This document shows, one piece after another, positions 1 through 11,085 of a DNA stretch of 64,000 nucleotides (positions within the stretch are counted from its first letter, which is position 1; every line of letters starts with the position of its first letter). The stretch lies in assembly GCF_000003815.2 (NCBI RefSeq), contig NC_049985.1, positions 8,828,251-8,892,250 of the forward strand. Direction: 5' to 3'. The notes under the pieces were generated by a model. That model was not told where the DNA came from, did no database searches, and saw only the letters and a program-made list of their open reading frames with translations. The DNA comes from Branchiostoma floridae (taxonomy: Eukaryota > Chordata > Leptocardii > Amphioxiformes > Branchiostomatidae). Both the position numbers and the translations under genes were made by a program.

Positions 1-886
1 ACTGATACAAGAGTGAAGAGAGAGTGAAGAGAGAGGATGTGGCCGGAGGTCGATCGTCCATGACTGAAGTCATCATGGTTTGACTTTAAGTTAATACGTA
101 ATCAATTACACGTACAAGGCGAGTCCTTATGAGCAAACGGCTGAAGACCTAAGATTTAAGATGGCTCATGCATGGTACGTCGATGAAGGTTACACATCCA
201 GGTATAATAATATGCCAAAAAGCAGTTACTCTTGCAACTGGATTGGCCGTTTGTGAAATCATATCCAGTTGCTTGAGTAACTGCTTTTTGGGTTAAGGAC
301 TCATGGTGTTTGTCGTGTGGGCTAAGGGGTGTGGTACCCTCTTTAACAAGGAATAACAATTACAGGAGCTGGAACCCACCATTCAAGCGAACTTATAGCT
401 GCGAGCTAAAGCTACGAACACACTAAACCTGACTATCCCCGTTGGATGTAAACCTCCGGAGAGTAGTGGAATAGTATTGTAACCGATATGACACTGTGCG
501 CCAAAATCCTATCCCGGAAGAGAGTGATATGACGTCTATCTGTTTGAAGAACGTATGTCAAATAGAACTAGAAGCGTTAGCGCTTCGCGACGTCAATACA
601 ATTTTGTTTAGTTCTGTTTCGAAATGCAGTAAAAAAAATTCAGTTGGACGCGGGTAATATATCGCAGACAATCCCCTCATTGCAAATCGTAGTTCAGCAT
701 TTTCAGTTCAACTATTCAGACTAAACGGCCTTTGCCATCTGAAAACGTTGATTTCATATCCTAGTGAGACCAAGAACGCAAACGCGCCGCTCAGTGAACT
801 TGCTGCTGTGCTGTGCTACTGGTGGTACGCCGAAAGGCGATTATCGGCCACCAGATACTGTAACAGCAGCTGGAATAGTAAGACGG
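1..886. other. Gene-free flank downstream of the LRR-Ig gene
   Basis: No reading frame here looks like a conserved protein. It holds a short hairpin element at 215-291 and, next to 886, the 3' flank of the minus-strand LRR-Ig gene. Open frames overlapping 748-1116 on the plus strand are antisense shadows of that gene's C-terminal part. Confidence 0.5.
215..291. repeat. Short hairpin repeat (MITE-like)
   Basis: Two arms of about 29 bases, starting CCAAAAAGCAGTTACTC on the left and ending in its reverse complement on the right, pair with about two mismatches around a short loop. This is the form of a very short foldback element. No coding content. Confidence 0.6.
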
Positions 887-2671
887 TCAAAACACCATCT
901 GGCGATTCAAAATTAAAATGCACCAATGCCATCGCCCGGCAGTCAAACTGTCCAAGGCGACTGTTTGCTCGCGCCGAGGTGCTAATGACACTAAGCCGCT
1001 CCGCACAGCGGGAGAGCCGCAGAAACTGCGGGTTTCCATTTCCCGGTTGTGAATTGGCCCAGTTCGTAATGCTTCGCTTGTCTCGCGTGGCTTGGTCAGC
1101 GGTAGATCCACAGTGAAGGTGTGCTGTAGGCTCTGCCCTCCTTCGCTTGTCTCGTGTGGCTTGGTGCTCTTGACCGTGGATTTGCTCATCCTTGCCTTCT
1201 GCTGGGCATGTACAGGTGTCGTGGTGTAGACGGCTGCCATCATGGTGTGCTGGCTCTGCCCTCCCTCACCATGGCTCTGCCCTCCTTCGCTTGTCTCGTG
1301 TGGCTTGGTCAGCGGTAGATCCACAGTGACGCTGCCTGGTGTAGACTGCACGATGCACCGGAAACTGCCCTCCGTCCAGCACCGGTAGGCCTTCTGACTC
1401 AGGCGGAGGGTGGAGGTGGACTTGCCGATGTAGGGTAGGCCGGAGTCGCTCGTGGAGTGTGCTGTTTCTCCTTCAGGAGACTGGGTGGTGGGGATGTCGT
1501 GCTCCAAGTGAGCAGTTACAGCGCTGAAACAATGGCTGGCTGACTCTCCGTCTCTGACGTCCCTCCCTTCCGGATCCAGCCAAATGATCTCTGGCTGCTT
1601 CTCCCAGAAGACCTCACAAACGAGAGTGACTCCGTCATCTTGGTGTGATACCTTGGCTGTAGGTGGCGGACATGGCATCTCGTACCTCTCCACGTCGGCG
1701 ATCTTTTTCCCGGAGAGACTCGGTGGGTAGCTGCACTGCAATCTGCTGTAGACGCGACCCAATGCTCTAGGCCCTACAGACATCAAGCCATCTAGCGCAC
1801 AGGTGCAACGGTAAGGATTTGCCTCAACGTATGGATGGAAGTCGCCACGCCATCCACGCACTGTAGCGAGCGACTCCACTGGGATGATCTGTATCCGGTT
1901 GTATGTGAGCCCTAGACTGAACCTCTGGGCAGGTCTGCCCAACCCTTGTAGCCAATTTGCATTGACTGACGACAGCTTATTGTGATCTAGGGAGAGACTT
2001 TGTAACATGGAAAGGTAACCAAACGACTTCGCAGCAATATGTGAGATGTTGTTGTAGCTCAGGTGCAGATACTTGAGGCTGGTCAGGCCAGCAAAGTACC
2101 AATCTTCCACAGTACTCAGCCGGTTATACATTAAAATAAGGTACTCCAATCGTGCCAAGGGTTGCAAGGCATTCTTCATGATGTGATCAATTTCATTCCT
2201 AGACAGGTCGAGCTTCACCAACTTTGTGATCCCGCCAAACCAGCTTCCAATGACTTTGATGACGTTGCTGCTCATGGACAGTGCCTGAAGGTTTGGCACA
2301 GCTGAAAATGTTTCACTTCCTGTCGCCTGCATGCTCCCGGGCCCCAGAATCAGCGTGAGCAGCTTGTTCAGACGGGGGAAGCTCCTCAGCCTGCCGCTGC
2401 TGTCCGAGTATTCTGTGACTTGCATCATCTTCAGAGTGTTGGGAAGGCACCCTAGTGGAACCTCATTGGTCTGTCCTGTTGTGTTGCACGTAGCGCAAGG
2501 CACCTGGTAGCTTAGGTCTAAAATAATCATCATCAACCCTGGCGGAAGCGCCTTACATGATCGCCCAGTATGTTTTACCTGACAGACGTCATTGCAATAT
2601 GAACCTGCTTGGGCCTGTAGAGCAAACGCAAAGAAGAGGAGAAAAGAAAGCCAGACCATTGTGCCCCCCAT
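887..2671 (-). CDS. Secreted leucine-rich repeat and Ig-like domain protein
   Basis: Single coding exon, 594 codons from the ATG at 2671; the ATG at 2659 is an alternative. A strong acceptor (TTTTCTTTGTAG on the minus strand, boundary 2705/2704) lies just upstream, so a 5' UTR exon is likely. Residues about 5-22 form a signal peptide (WLSFLLFFAFALQAQAG). A diverged cysteine-containing N-terminal cap follows, then about six leucine-rich repeats (about 95-275, e.g. LVKLDLSRNEI, LKYLHLSYNNI), an LRR C-terminal cap (NPYRCTCALDGL to the MPCP motif) and one Ig-like domain (about 338-452) with paired cysteines in VTLVCEV and GSFRCIV. The C-terminal 140 residues contain three copies of a TVDLPLTKP/ETSEGGQS segment and no membrane helix. 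LRR-Ig proteins act as adhesion or recognition receptors; the ligand is unknown. The lack of a membrane anchor makes this form probably secreted, unless a further exon is spliced on. Confidence 0.8.
   Translation of the reverse strand: MGGTMVWLSFLLFFAFALQAQAGSYCNDVCQVKHTGRSCKALPPGLMMIILDLSYQVPCATCNTTGQTNEVPLGCLPNTLKMMQVTEYSDSSGRLRSFPRLNKLLTLILGPGSMQATGSETFSAVPNLQALSMSSNVIKVIGSWFGGITKLVKLDLSRNEIDHIMKNALQPLARLEYLILMYNRLSTVEDWYFAGLTSLKYLHLSYNNISHIAAKSFGYLSMLQSLSLDHNKLSSVNANWLQGLGRPAQRFSLGLTYNRIQIIPVESLATVRGWRGDFHPYVEANPYRCTCALDGLMSVGPRALGRVYSRLQCSYPPSLSGKKIADVERYEMPCPPPTAKVSHQDDGVTLVCEVFWEKQPEIIWLDPEGRDVRDGESASHCFSAVTAHLEHDIPTTQSPEGETAHSTSDSGLPYIGKSTSTLRLSQKAYRCWTEGSFRCIVQSTPGSVTVDLPLTKPHETSEGGQSHGEGGQSQHTMMAAVYTTTPVHAQQKARMSKSTVKSTKPHETSEGGQSLQHTFTVDLPLTKPRETSEALRTGPIHNREMETRSFCGSPAVRSGLVSLAPRREQTVALDSLTAGRWHWCILILNRQMVF
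1067..1335 (-). repeat. Intragenic tandem/dispersed repeat in the LRR-Ig C-terminus
   Basis: A segment reading CTTCGCTTGTCTCG(T/C)GTGGCTTGGT on the plus strand, sometimes followed by CAGCGGTAGATCCACAGTGA, occurs at about 1070, 1140 and 1290. It encodes the repeated TKPHETSEGGQS stretch and copies of the last Ig strand (TVDLPLTKP). The copies are nearly identical, so the duplication looks recent. Confidence 0.75.
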
Positions 2672-2704
2672 TTCAGTCTCCTTGCAAAGGCGTTCCACTT
2701 CACA

Positions 2705-5640
2705 CTACAAAGAAAATAAATATGGTCATTACTCTATATACAAAAGTTTAGGATATATCAAGCAGCCTTGACCTGGCTTATAATGTATGTGGATCTGCAA
2801 CTACATTCTTGAGAGTCCTAGACCAACATGACTGGACGTTGTAGATGCCCCTGGTCCACCCTTTGTCTGGTTGTGGTAGGAGCCAAGATGAATGAAGATG
2901 GTGACTGAGGATGATGCAGATCATCCATATGTCTCAAGCTGAGGCATCCTGAAACAACATGCAACATTTTTGATGTGAGTCCACATGCAAGGTAGGAATT
3001 ATGAGTGAAATCTTGAGTAACTGAGTGATCATGGAGGAATGAATGTGTTATAAGCATTCTATAGAAACTTTTGCATCCTTTTGGTAACTTTGTACACGTG
3101 TAGTCATTAGAGATAACTATAAATGCTGCAATTGGTGAAATCGGAAAGATAAAAAACAATGGAAAAAAGTCAACCTCTAGAAATATTACTGAATACACAG
3201 AGAAGGTACATCCCCTTCCAACAACATGCAAACAGATGTATAATATACTTTAATATCGAAAAACAAGTTGTACCCCCCAGTAGAGAAAATGAAATCATAC
3301 GAAAAATTTGCAAAGATAACATTGGAGAGCCTATACTTGTTACCTTTATTACTACAAAGGAAACTAAGTTACAGTGCTTTCAATAAAAGATTATTCACAA
3401 CTACATGACTACAAACAGCTGGCTAAGAAAAACAAATCTAGCAGAAACCGACCAGTGTAACAACTGTTAAAAAAACATACAACTGAACATTTACTAGTGC
3501 ATTGTAAAGATGTAAAATATTCTGGAAACAATTCTGTCTATGGTGGAAAAGCAAGACCGGGTACTAGATGAAAATATGATGGCTTCCGTCCTACTAGTCA
3601 GTTGTTACTATTGGCTACTACACTTTCACATTGTATGTTAATTGCCAAATACTCTATCTACCAATGTTCTGTTAAAAACGTCAAACCAACTTCTGCATAT
3701 TTTAAAAACAGGCTAAAAAAAAGAAATAGACAACAATCTCTGTAACCTCTTAAAGACACTACTTAATAATAATTGCTTTTTATGTATTATTATGTTTGTA
3801 TTATACTATCTAAACACTTGTATGTGAATGTTGATAAAGGTTGAAAAAGAAATAAATAAATGCTGTGATAGTTTATTTGTCTATGGTAATAATTATTGAT
3901 AGGTGCTTCCAGTAAATGAGGAAAATCAAAATCAACGTAGATTTCGACATTTACCAATAATGCTAGTAATGTAAATCCATGTTGTTTGTACATGAAAAAA
4001 AAGCTTTCCATACAAGCGTATGCCCCTATCACACAGAATCCAGTAAATTTGGAGCAGGTGCATTAAGGAAAATTTTAGCAGCATAATAGCTGTCTGTTTA
4101 TTATTTGCCTAATGGTATGTGCAAGAAGAGTCATTGTTAATGGCTGCATGTCATTTTGTTGTCTTGTGCGAGCGTACGGTACTGTGTAGTACATGTTATT
4201 TGAGCAATGCCTCCTCTCACAAATTCTTTGAAAGGAAAAGAGATAATTACAGAGTTTTAACTGAATGTTATATGTTTAAACTCCAGTTGGGTTCTGGATC
4301 ATGAGTACCTGAATTTCGATTGAAGGAATCTATAACTGAAAATAACCATCATATTTGGAAAACAGCAGGCATCAACTATACCAGGCGAGCAGGCAGCAAG
4401 CTATTGTAGGACCTGTCATTTGCCAACCCTTTGCCTTTTTTTAATAAAAAAATATGCCATAACTATGTATGAGATTTTCTATGCCATCCACAATTAAGGA
4501 CAATCAAATTTCAATTAGAGTGCATTCCAAGTCACCTTGAGGGTTATTAGGTGATATTTGTAATAAGTCTGAATCTTTCCTGATAAAAGAATATCTAAGC
4601 CACAATTGTTAATTTTCTTTTCAAAATATCTACTATAAAAATATTCATCTATTTCAATTTCTTTTAACGTTGATATTTCAGAAACATTTTGAAAGTAACT
4701 ACAATGTACTAAAATATCTCTATCGTATGCTTTTTTTTAACTGGACACCTCAAATTTTGTTTTATACAAATAACTGCACACAGTCAGGAATGGATTCTAA
4801 TTCACGCCCAAACCACATGTACTTACAAGTAACACGTTCATCTTCAAGCTACAAAGGAATGCAAACTTGCGTTTTTGTGTAAAAACAGGTTTGAAGTGGT
4901 CAAATACATTGTACAATGTACACATTACAATGAAAGAGTTTGGGCGGTCTCACAGCGACACCTTTCTTGTATGGGCAGGACTGCACAGGGACGCTAACTA
5001 TATTTTTTTTATCCAGGTCCAGTTACATGTATATATGTATATATCTTATATATTAGATTTCTTATCCATCAAAAGGTGGAGGCAAATTTCATCCTAATTT
5101 TTCTACCTAAACAGACAAAATAAAAACTCTCTTACAGAGTCCATGCACTCAGGAAATGGAATAGTAAAAGCGTTTTCCCACAAGGGATACGTCATACATT
5201 TCTGGGCAAACAACCTCAGGAAAATCGGTGTGGTATCCAGGTAATGTTGTACCTGATGATTTGTAGCTGTCTAAGATTGATGCATTATTGCAGTTACCAG
5301 TTTGCCTTTGATTTCCTGATGAGTGAACTTAAACTGCTAGAGTACCCCACTGCCACATCGGTTGAGACCCAACGTATGCGTAGCTGTAATGACTCTTTCA
5401 ACAGCTAGAGGTCCCCACTGCCACGTCCATTGAGAACTACGGTTTTCGCCGAGCCGAGGGGCTATTTATTGGCTGGTCTCTACCAGCTTCGACTTTGCTG
5501 GCTATTAATTTTATTGGGATAATAATTTGCCAGGGGAGTTTTGCTGCCGGAAGAGTAAGCCGGAAACATTTACCTTTAATAGCATGGATTGACTCCCCTG
5601 GCCAATTTCCGGATTTTTTTACCGAATTCTACGATCCTCG
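2705..5640. other. AT-rich intergenic region, no gene seen
   Basis: Likely promoter and 5' UTR side of the LRR-Ig gene, then AT-rich DNA without a recognisable coding exon. At 5335-5640 there is repeat material: two copies of a CCCCACTGCCACRTC segment (about 5345 and 5410; a third at about 43290) and an inverted pair GCCAGGGGAGT / ACTCCCCTGGC (about 5531 and 5590). Confidence 0.45.
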
Positions 5641-5662
5641 CACCCCGAAGATAGGTGGAGGC

Positions 5663-5731
5663 TAGCCTGAATACCAGACCCCAGTCCGATCTCAAAAATA
5701 TCTATCGAGCTGGGGTCTAGTATCCAGGCTA
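5663..5731. repeat. 69-bp palindromic element, TAGCCTG family, copy 1
   Basis: Near-perfect palindrome starting TAGCCTGAATACCAGACCCC and ending in the complementary GGTCTAGTATCCAGGCTA. It is flanked by a direct repeat close to AGGTGGAtGCTAG, consistent with a target-site duplication. A relative lies at 19348-19414. Confidence 0.7.
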
Positions 5732-6020
5732 CTTAGGTGGATGCTAGCTATTGGCCGAAATTTTTCGAATGCGTGGAGAGGGGGGAGGCTAAAAAATTCG
5801 GCCACTGCGAACCATCCGACCGAAACCTGTGGTCGAATAATAAATAAGTCCGAGTGCCTTCCGTGGACCATGAGCCGCAGCAACCTATGTTTTTTTAAGG
5901 TTTAAGAGTTTTCGGTAAATCCATGAAGCGGCGTTTTGAAGCTAGGCAATCCAAAAATACGTGGATTGGCACTTGGTATGGTACTCGATTTTATTAATCT
6001 ATGCACAAATAAAAGAAATA

Positions 6021-6522
6021 NNNNNNNNNNNNNNNNNNNNNNNNNNNNNNNNNNNNNNNNNNNNNNNNNNNNNNNNNNNNNNNNNNNNNNNNNNNNNNNN
6101 NNNNNNNNNNNNNNNNNNNNNNNNNNNNNNNNNNNNNNNNNNNNNNNNNNNNNNNNNNNNNNNNNNNNNNNNNNNNNNNNNNNNNNNNNNNNNNNNNNNN
6201 NNNNNNNNNNNNNNNNNNNNNNNNNNNNNNNNNNNNNNNNNNNNNNNNNNNNNNNNNNNNNNNNNNNNNNNNNNNNNNNNNNNNNNNNNNNNNNNNNNNN
6301 NNNNNNNNNNNNNNNNNNNNNNNNNNNNNNNNNNNNNNNNNNNNNNNNNNNNNNNNNNNNNNNNNNNNNNNNNNNNNNNNNNNNNNNNNNNNNNNNNNNN
6401 NNNNNNNNNNNNNNNNNNNNNNNNNNNNNNNNNNNNNNNNNNNNNNNNNNNNNNNNNNNNNNNNNNNNNNNNNNNNNNNNNNNNNNNNNNNNNNNNNNNN
6501 NNNNNNNNNNNNNNNNNNNNNN
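6021..6522. other. Assembly gap (N run)
   Basis: 502 unknown bases. Reading frames running through it are artefacts of the Ns. Confidence 0.99.
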
Positions 6523-6757
6523 AGAATGACAATATTTTAAACACAAGACAATGACCAGTACATTGTACACAAAAAAGACATTGTGACTCAGCAATAACCT
6601 CCTTAGAAAAATGGAATGTTTTGACGGACGCATCCTACCTGCAGAAACATTGATTTCATCGTATCCAGGATCGGAGAAGGTAAGGATATCTCCCCTCTGT
6701 CTTTTACTCACTCTCTTCAACAATACCCGCAGTCTGTTATAGTAAAATGGAGACGTA

Positions 6758-7016
6758 CGGCCCGATTTACACGAGGCAAAAAAATTACCTGTCCTAAAAA
6801 TGTCCTCCTACGACGTTCGACGCGCGGCGCGTGTCCTAGGACACATGAAAAACGAAAACGACGAGTGGTGGCGCTCCGCAGTGTGGCACCTCCGGAGGAG
6901 CCACACTGCGTTTTCGTTTTTACAGGGCCAAATAAGCGTCCTAGGACAGGCGCCGCGCGTCGAACGTCGTAGGACATTTTAGGACAGGTTATTTTTTGCC
7001 TCGTGTAAACCGGCCC
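6758..7016. mobile_element. MITE with about 80-bp terminal inverted repeats, TA target site
   Basis: The left end (CGGCCCGATTTACACGAGGC) and right end (complement GGGCCGGTTTACACGAGGC) extend inward as matching arms through CCTGTCCTAAAA and ACGTTCGACGCGCGGCGC. An inner inverted pair surrounds TCCGGAGGAGCC. TA dinucleotides sit at both outer edges (6756-6757 and 7017-7018), so a TA target duplication is likely. It has no transposase and is non-autonomous; the superfamily is not certain. Confidence 0.85.
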
Positions 7017-7074
7017 TATGCGGAGGTCTAGGACGTGAACTCAAGTCTGTGTCTACTGTAGGAGAATGAGAAAA

Positions 7075-7257
7075 CTCTCCAGCAGAGGTTCGGCTCCGGC
7101 TGTTTTTTGACGTGTTTAGGCGCTTTTATCGGGCTTTCAAGTTTGTGCTCTTTTCTTCTTTGGAAGACGTAAAGAAAACAGCACAAACTAGAAAGTCCAA
7201 TAAAAACGCCTAGAAATACGTCAAAAAACAGTCAGAGCCGAACCTCTGGTTGGGGAG
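7075..7257. mobile_element. MITE, AGAGGTTCGGCTC family, copy 1
   Basis: Left arm CAGAGGTTCGGCTCCGGCTG continuing through TTTTTTGACGTGTTTAGGCG, and a right arm that is its complement with few changes, enclose a short core. The outer ends read CTCTCC(A)AGCAGAGGTT. Related, more decayed copies are at 40901-41090 and 42548-42665. Confidence 0.8.
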
Positions 7258-7440
7258 TAGAATGGGACAACTCGAGATAAGCACCATGTTATTGTAATGG
7301 CTATGAACTGTTTAGGAATGCATAATCGCCGTTTGCTTGTTTCATTCGCTGCGTTCCGGGAGATGCTGATGAACATTATTGTTTGTGTCTTGGTTTGTGT
7401 CTGCGCACATTACGGTGTTTGTTTCTGTATGTATGTGCGC

Positions 7441-7542
7441 ACGTGTGTGTGTGTGTGTCAATGTGTGTGTTTGTGTGTGTGTGTGTTTCTGTATGCAATG
7501 TGTGTGTGTGTGTTTCTGTATGCATGTGTGTGTTTCTGTATG

Positions 7543-7585
<43 letters not shown>

Positions 7586-7590
7586 ATGTA
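7441..7590. repeat. (TG)n microsatellite with interspersed TTTCTGTATGCA units
   Basis: Long runs of TG interrupted by several copies of TTTCTGTATGCA. All reading frames across it are low-complexity artefacts. Confidence 0.95.
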
Positions 7591-7599
7591 TGCCGGAGC

Positions 7600-9262
7600 G
7601 TGGAGCATGGATACTAGTACGCGTGTGTGTGTTCCATGTGAGATCAAATACCTTGTACCTGAGCCAAGGCAGATGTGAGAAACAATTGCAATATGCGATG
7701 ATAAAAATTAAAGCCTACCTTGCTGCAGAGGATCCCCGACCAGCCAACGTTGGTCTTCGCGGCCGAGTAGAGCGGTCCGCACAGCAGCTCGAGACAACAG
7801 CTCTTGGTCTTTCCGGGCAGTTAAAAATAGCCAGGGCTAGCTAGACCTATCGGAAGAAAGGTTGTTGCGCAGGTACCATATGGTTTTTTTTTCTGCCCCT
7901 ACGGCCGGTGAGGCTATGGGACCGGTGAGATAAGGTGAGGTGAGGTAGATCCGACTTTTCCCTGCTTTTTTTTTTTGGCAGTCACCCAATATAATAGATT
8001 ATCACATATTAAGTTATCATCGAATTTCCTATCATAAAAACTCACAACCTTATTTGGGGGTTTGTTGCGTACTGGTACTTGCCTTATAGGTTTGATTAAG
8101 GTCAGTAAAAGACATAAAATTTAGAGAAAAAAATGACTTTAATGCAAAACTGTATGCTATAAAAGCTAGTTACAGTTTCCTCGCTTTTTATCTCATCAGA
8201 CTGATCAGTAGACTTTTTGTTACTTAAGGAGAGACCGAGGACTACGATGAAATCACAAGGAAAGCCGAAAGAGGTCCGAAGTCATCAAGAGAACCGAGTC
8301 TCAACCAGACTCCCGCCGGCCGAATTGGGGACTTTGGCCAAGTTAGGAATAAAAGTCTAGTAGGAGTTAATTGGCCTAACTGTAGTGTACTGCTCGGCCA
8401 TCTAACTCCTCTGGCATGTTTTCTGTCATGACCAATTTCTACTATTTTTCTAGCGACCCGTGGAGCCTGCTAGAGGCTGAGAAACTGCCACCAAGGCTGC
8501 CAACAGACAGGTTCACTTTCAGACCATTTTGCTCCGGCATTTTGGCTCCGATGAATAGTCAAGAGTTTCCCCCCTAGCTTTGCTCTCCAATGGGATTTTG
8601 AGGAAATTGACATTCCCTTGCTAGGAAGGGCGGTTGCGGCGAGTTTTAGACGGTGGGAAATTTATTAACGTTACATCATGATTCAATGTTGTGCTTCGAG
8701 TGTTATAATATTACTAAGTATGATATCCTTGTCCTTTGAAATTGAAGATATTTCATCGATGAGTCAACATACAGAGAAACGCAGACAGTTCATACTACGA
8801 TATTTTATTGGGGTGAGATCTGGATCAAGATTAGCCAGTTCGTCCATGCCCGGCGGCTCATCCTGTTTTAGAGTCCAAGCCGAACCCAACTCACACAGTA
8901 GAACCTGTGTGTACCCCGCATTTCAACTTCAATTGTCCCCCTCTCTCCGCAATCATCTTATAACATCGTGTGGGGGTGCATGGCAGACGTTTAATGGTTT
9001 GTGATCAGTTTGACAGTAAATATGTGTCAACTCTAACTGCATATATTATATACATCCTTAGTATATACAACTGTCTTACAAAGATACAACTTCTAGTGAT
9101 TTTCTTCACTGATGAAGTCTGCTCATGTAGCAGTTAACGTTAACGTTACATGTAAAATGGTTCTGCACATTTCATACAACACTCGTACAACAAGTCGGAG
9201 AAATGTCTAGAAATCCTTCATCGTTCGTAAGTGGTTTGGCAAAGACATGGTAACGTTACTAG
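7600..9262. other. Intergenic region, no gene seen
   Basis: Mixed-composition DNA with no exon that I can support on either strand and no clear repeats within the window. Confidence 0.4.
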
Positions 9263-9395
9263 TACTGCAAAAGCAGAAATGTTCGGGGCGGTTTTATGTT
9301 CGCGGTTTTCGCGCAGATTTCAAACCACCGCCAACATTTTTTCATTATATGAGACTACAGACTATGGCGCTGTTAAAACCACCGTATTTACAGTA
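9263..9395. mobile_element. Short inverted-repeat element (TACTGYAAA ends)
   Basis: The left end TACTGCAAAAGCAGAAATG leads into GGGGCGGTTTTA. The right end, read on the other strand, is TACTGTAAATACGGTGGTTTTA. The arms match with small gaps, consistent with a degraded MITE just upstream of the promoter-like block at 9.45 kb. Confidence 0.55.
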
Positions 9396-9444
9396 TTTTC
9401 TTTGCCATCCGTTCCACGGAGAACTCGAATACTATTGACACTTT

Positions 9445-9625
9445 TAGCCAATCAGATAACGCGACCAATCAGTGAAGTGGGTGTGGCCAGGCCACGCCAG
9501 GAAGATGGCCACCAGCTGATGGCCACGGGGACTGTCATAGGTGGCAGACAGACTGATACTTCTTACAGCACGTGCAACTTTAATAGCAACGACGGATCAT
9601 CTTCACGGAACTGCCGACTAACAAG
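9445..9625 (+). promoter_or_regulatory. Candidate promoter and non-coding first exon of the DLC-family gene
   Basis: Two CCAAT boxes in a row (TTAGCCAATCAG and CGACCAATCAG, about 9447-9472) precede a GC-richer stretch and a good splice donor (ACAAG|GTAACT, exon end 9625). It is the best promoter-like block upstream of the first coding exon at 14 kb. An ATG at 9519 opens only a short frame, and splicing to 14016 would be out of frame with the main protein, so it would be an upstream ORF in a 5' UTR. The link to the gene is inference. Confidence 0.4.
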
Positions 9626-10224
9626 GTAACTTTGTGAATCATGAAACTGGTCCAACCCATGACTGAATCCCATAAATATAGCGTTATAAAATGTTTTACG
9701 AAGTTATGACGAAGAACTGAAGAGGGGAGGGGGGGGCACATTTTATACTAAGCTCGTACAATCTGGAAGATATTTTGCTGTCAGTAGCGTATAATTTTGG
9801 TTATCTATACATTCAAAGAGTATTTAATACGAACTTTTGCTGTAAGTCATGTGATACGGCCGAGAACCTCCGCACAGTGTTGTGTTTTACATGTTTGTCT
9901 ACTGACATCTGGTGTTGTTCAATCATTCACCGTGAATGACCTGAGGTCATAATCTTTTTTGCTTGTCTTGACTGTATTCATAAGACTATTGTTACGCCTT
10001 GTGCTTTTATGAATTTCTTTCCTTGACAATAGATTATTGTATGAAAACAAGTCTAAATGTAAACAAGTGTTCAATGTTAAATATTAAGGATCTTGCACCA
10101 TATTGTCTTGTTTGCTACTTATTACTTATGTAAATAAGGTTTTGATAAACATTAACATATGCCCATTGATCACTTCCTACCACTCTATGGAGTATATGAC
10201 AATCACATGTAAAATATATAACTA

Positions 10225-11085
10225 CAGTCAAACCTGCCCGAGCGACCACCTCTTCTCAGCGACCACCTGGCCATTTCGACCGCTTTTTCTCGGTCCCGAT
10301 TTTTTTTCCCATTGACTTAAGCATTAAGCGACCTTTACTCAACGACCACCTGGCCAACGCGACCGCGACCGGCCCAAATTGGGACCCATAACGACCGCAT
10401 AATTTTCAAAATTGAGGTTTTCATCGATTTTTGATGATAACTAGCGCGATTTTGTGCCGAAATCGTTGTCAGAAAATCCGAATTTATAATTAGTTGTTAT
10501 AGAATTTTTTTTTAAAATCTATATCATAATAAAGTGAACGAATGCTGAAACGTATATAGCCTCATACTTTTTTAAGAAAGATCTGTGTAGCTCATACCTT
10601 TTTAAGGAAGATCTGTACGTGTGAGTGCTTTTGTCCAACTGTACTGTATACATTCACCCGTGGGTAAGTACGCTATCGGGACGTACCGGGCATCGAATTC
10701 AAAAGGTGCACCGTAGTTATTTCAGATCAAGAACATAGCGACGCATAAAGGCTTTTTTGGTAGTTAACTGACAGCATCAAAGTTCCCTTACTGTCTAAAA
10801 CGGTAGTGTACAAATACTTGAGCTTTAAAACACTGTATCGTATAAAAACTCGATAAAAGCTTGGGGTTAAATTTACAATTTACAGTGTGCGTGTTGTATT
10901 TGACATTAAAGACCTCGCTTCTTTGCGTGCGTGCAGTGTGCTTGCTTTTGCCCTTAAACACAACGGAAACCATTTATACTTTGCATCAGGCATGTTTTGA
11001 GTCGATACTCTTCTCAGCGACCACCTGTCCAAATCGACCGCTTTTGTCCGGTCCCCCGGGTGGTCGACTTGGGCAGGTTTGACTG
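10225..11085. mobile_element. Non-autonomous pogo/Tigger-like element, copy 1
   Basis: Ends are CAGTCAAACCTGCCC and its complement, with TA on both sides (10223-10224 and 11086-11087). Subterminal GCGACCACCT motifs recur at both ends. About 860 bases with no transposase frame. The CAGTCAAACCTG end and TA target are typical of pogo/Tigger-group Tc1-mariner transposons. A shorter copy is at 49807-50274. Confidence 0.8.

Noticed and set aside
748-1116. Plus-strand open frame of 122 codons
   Set aside because: Antisense shadow of the LRR-Ig gene's C-terminal region; no domain or codon pattern of its own.
2672-2698. Upstream extension of the LRR-Ig frame to 2698
   Set aside because: It would begin at GTG; the ATG at 2671 directly precedes a proper signal peptide.
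5902-6723. Long frames across the N run
   Set aside because: Open only because unknown bases hide stops.
6717-6982. Two frames of 60-86 codons with similar sequence on opposite strands
   Set aside because: They are the two arms of the inverted-repeat MITE translated in both directions.
7297-7844. Cysteine/valine- and histidine/threonine-rich open frames on both strands
   Set aside because: Produced by the TG/CA microsatellite; not proteins.
9519-9625. Possible coding start in the candidate first exon of the DLC-family gene
   Set aside because: Joining to the exon at 14016 shifts out of frame and stops; better read as an upstream ORF in a 5' UTR.
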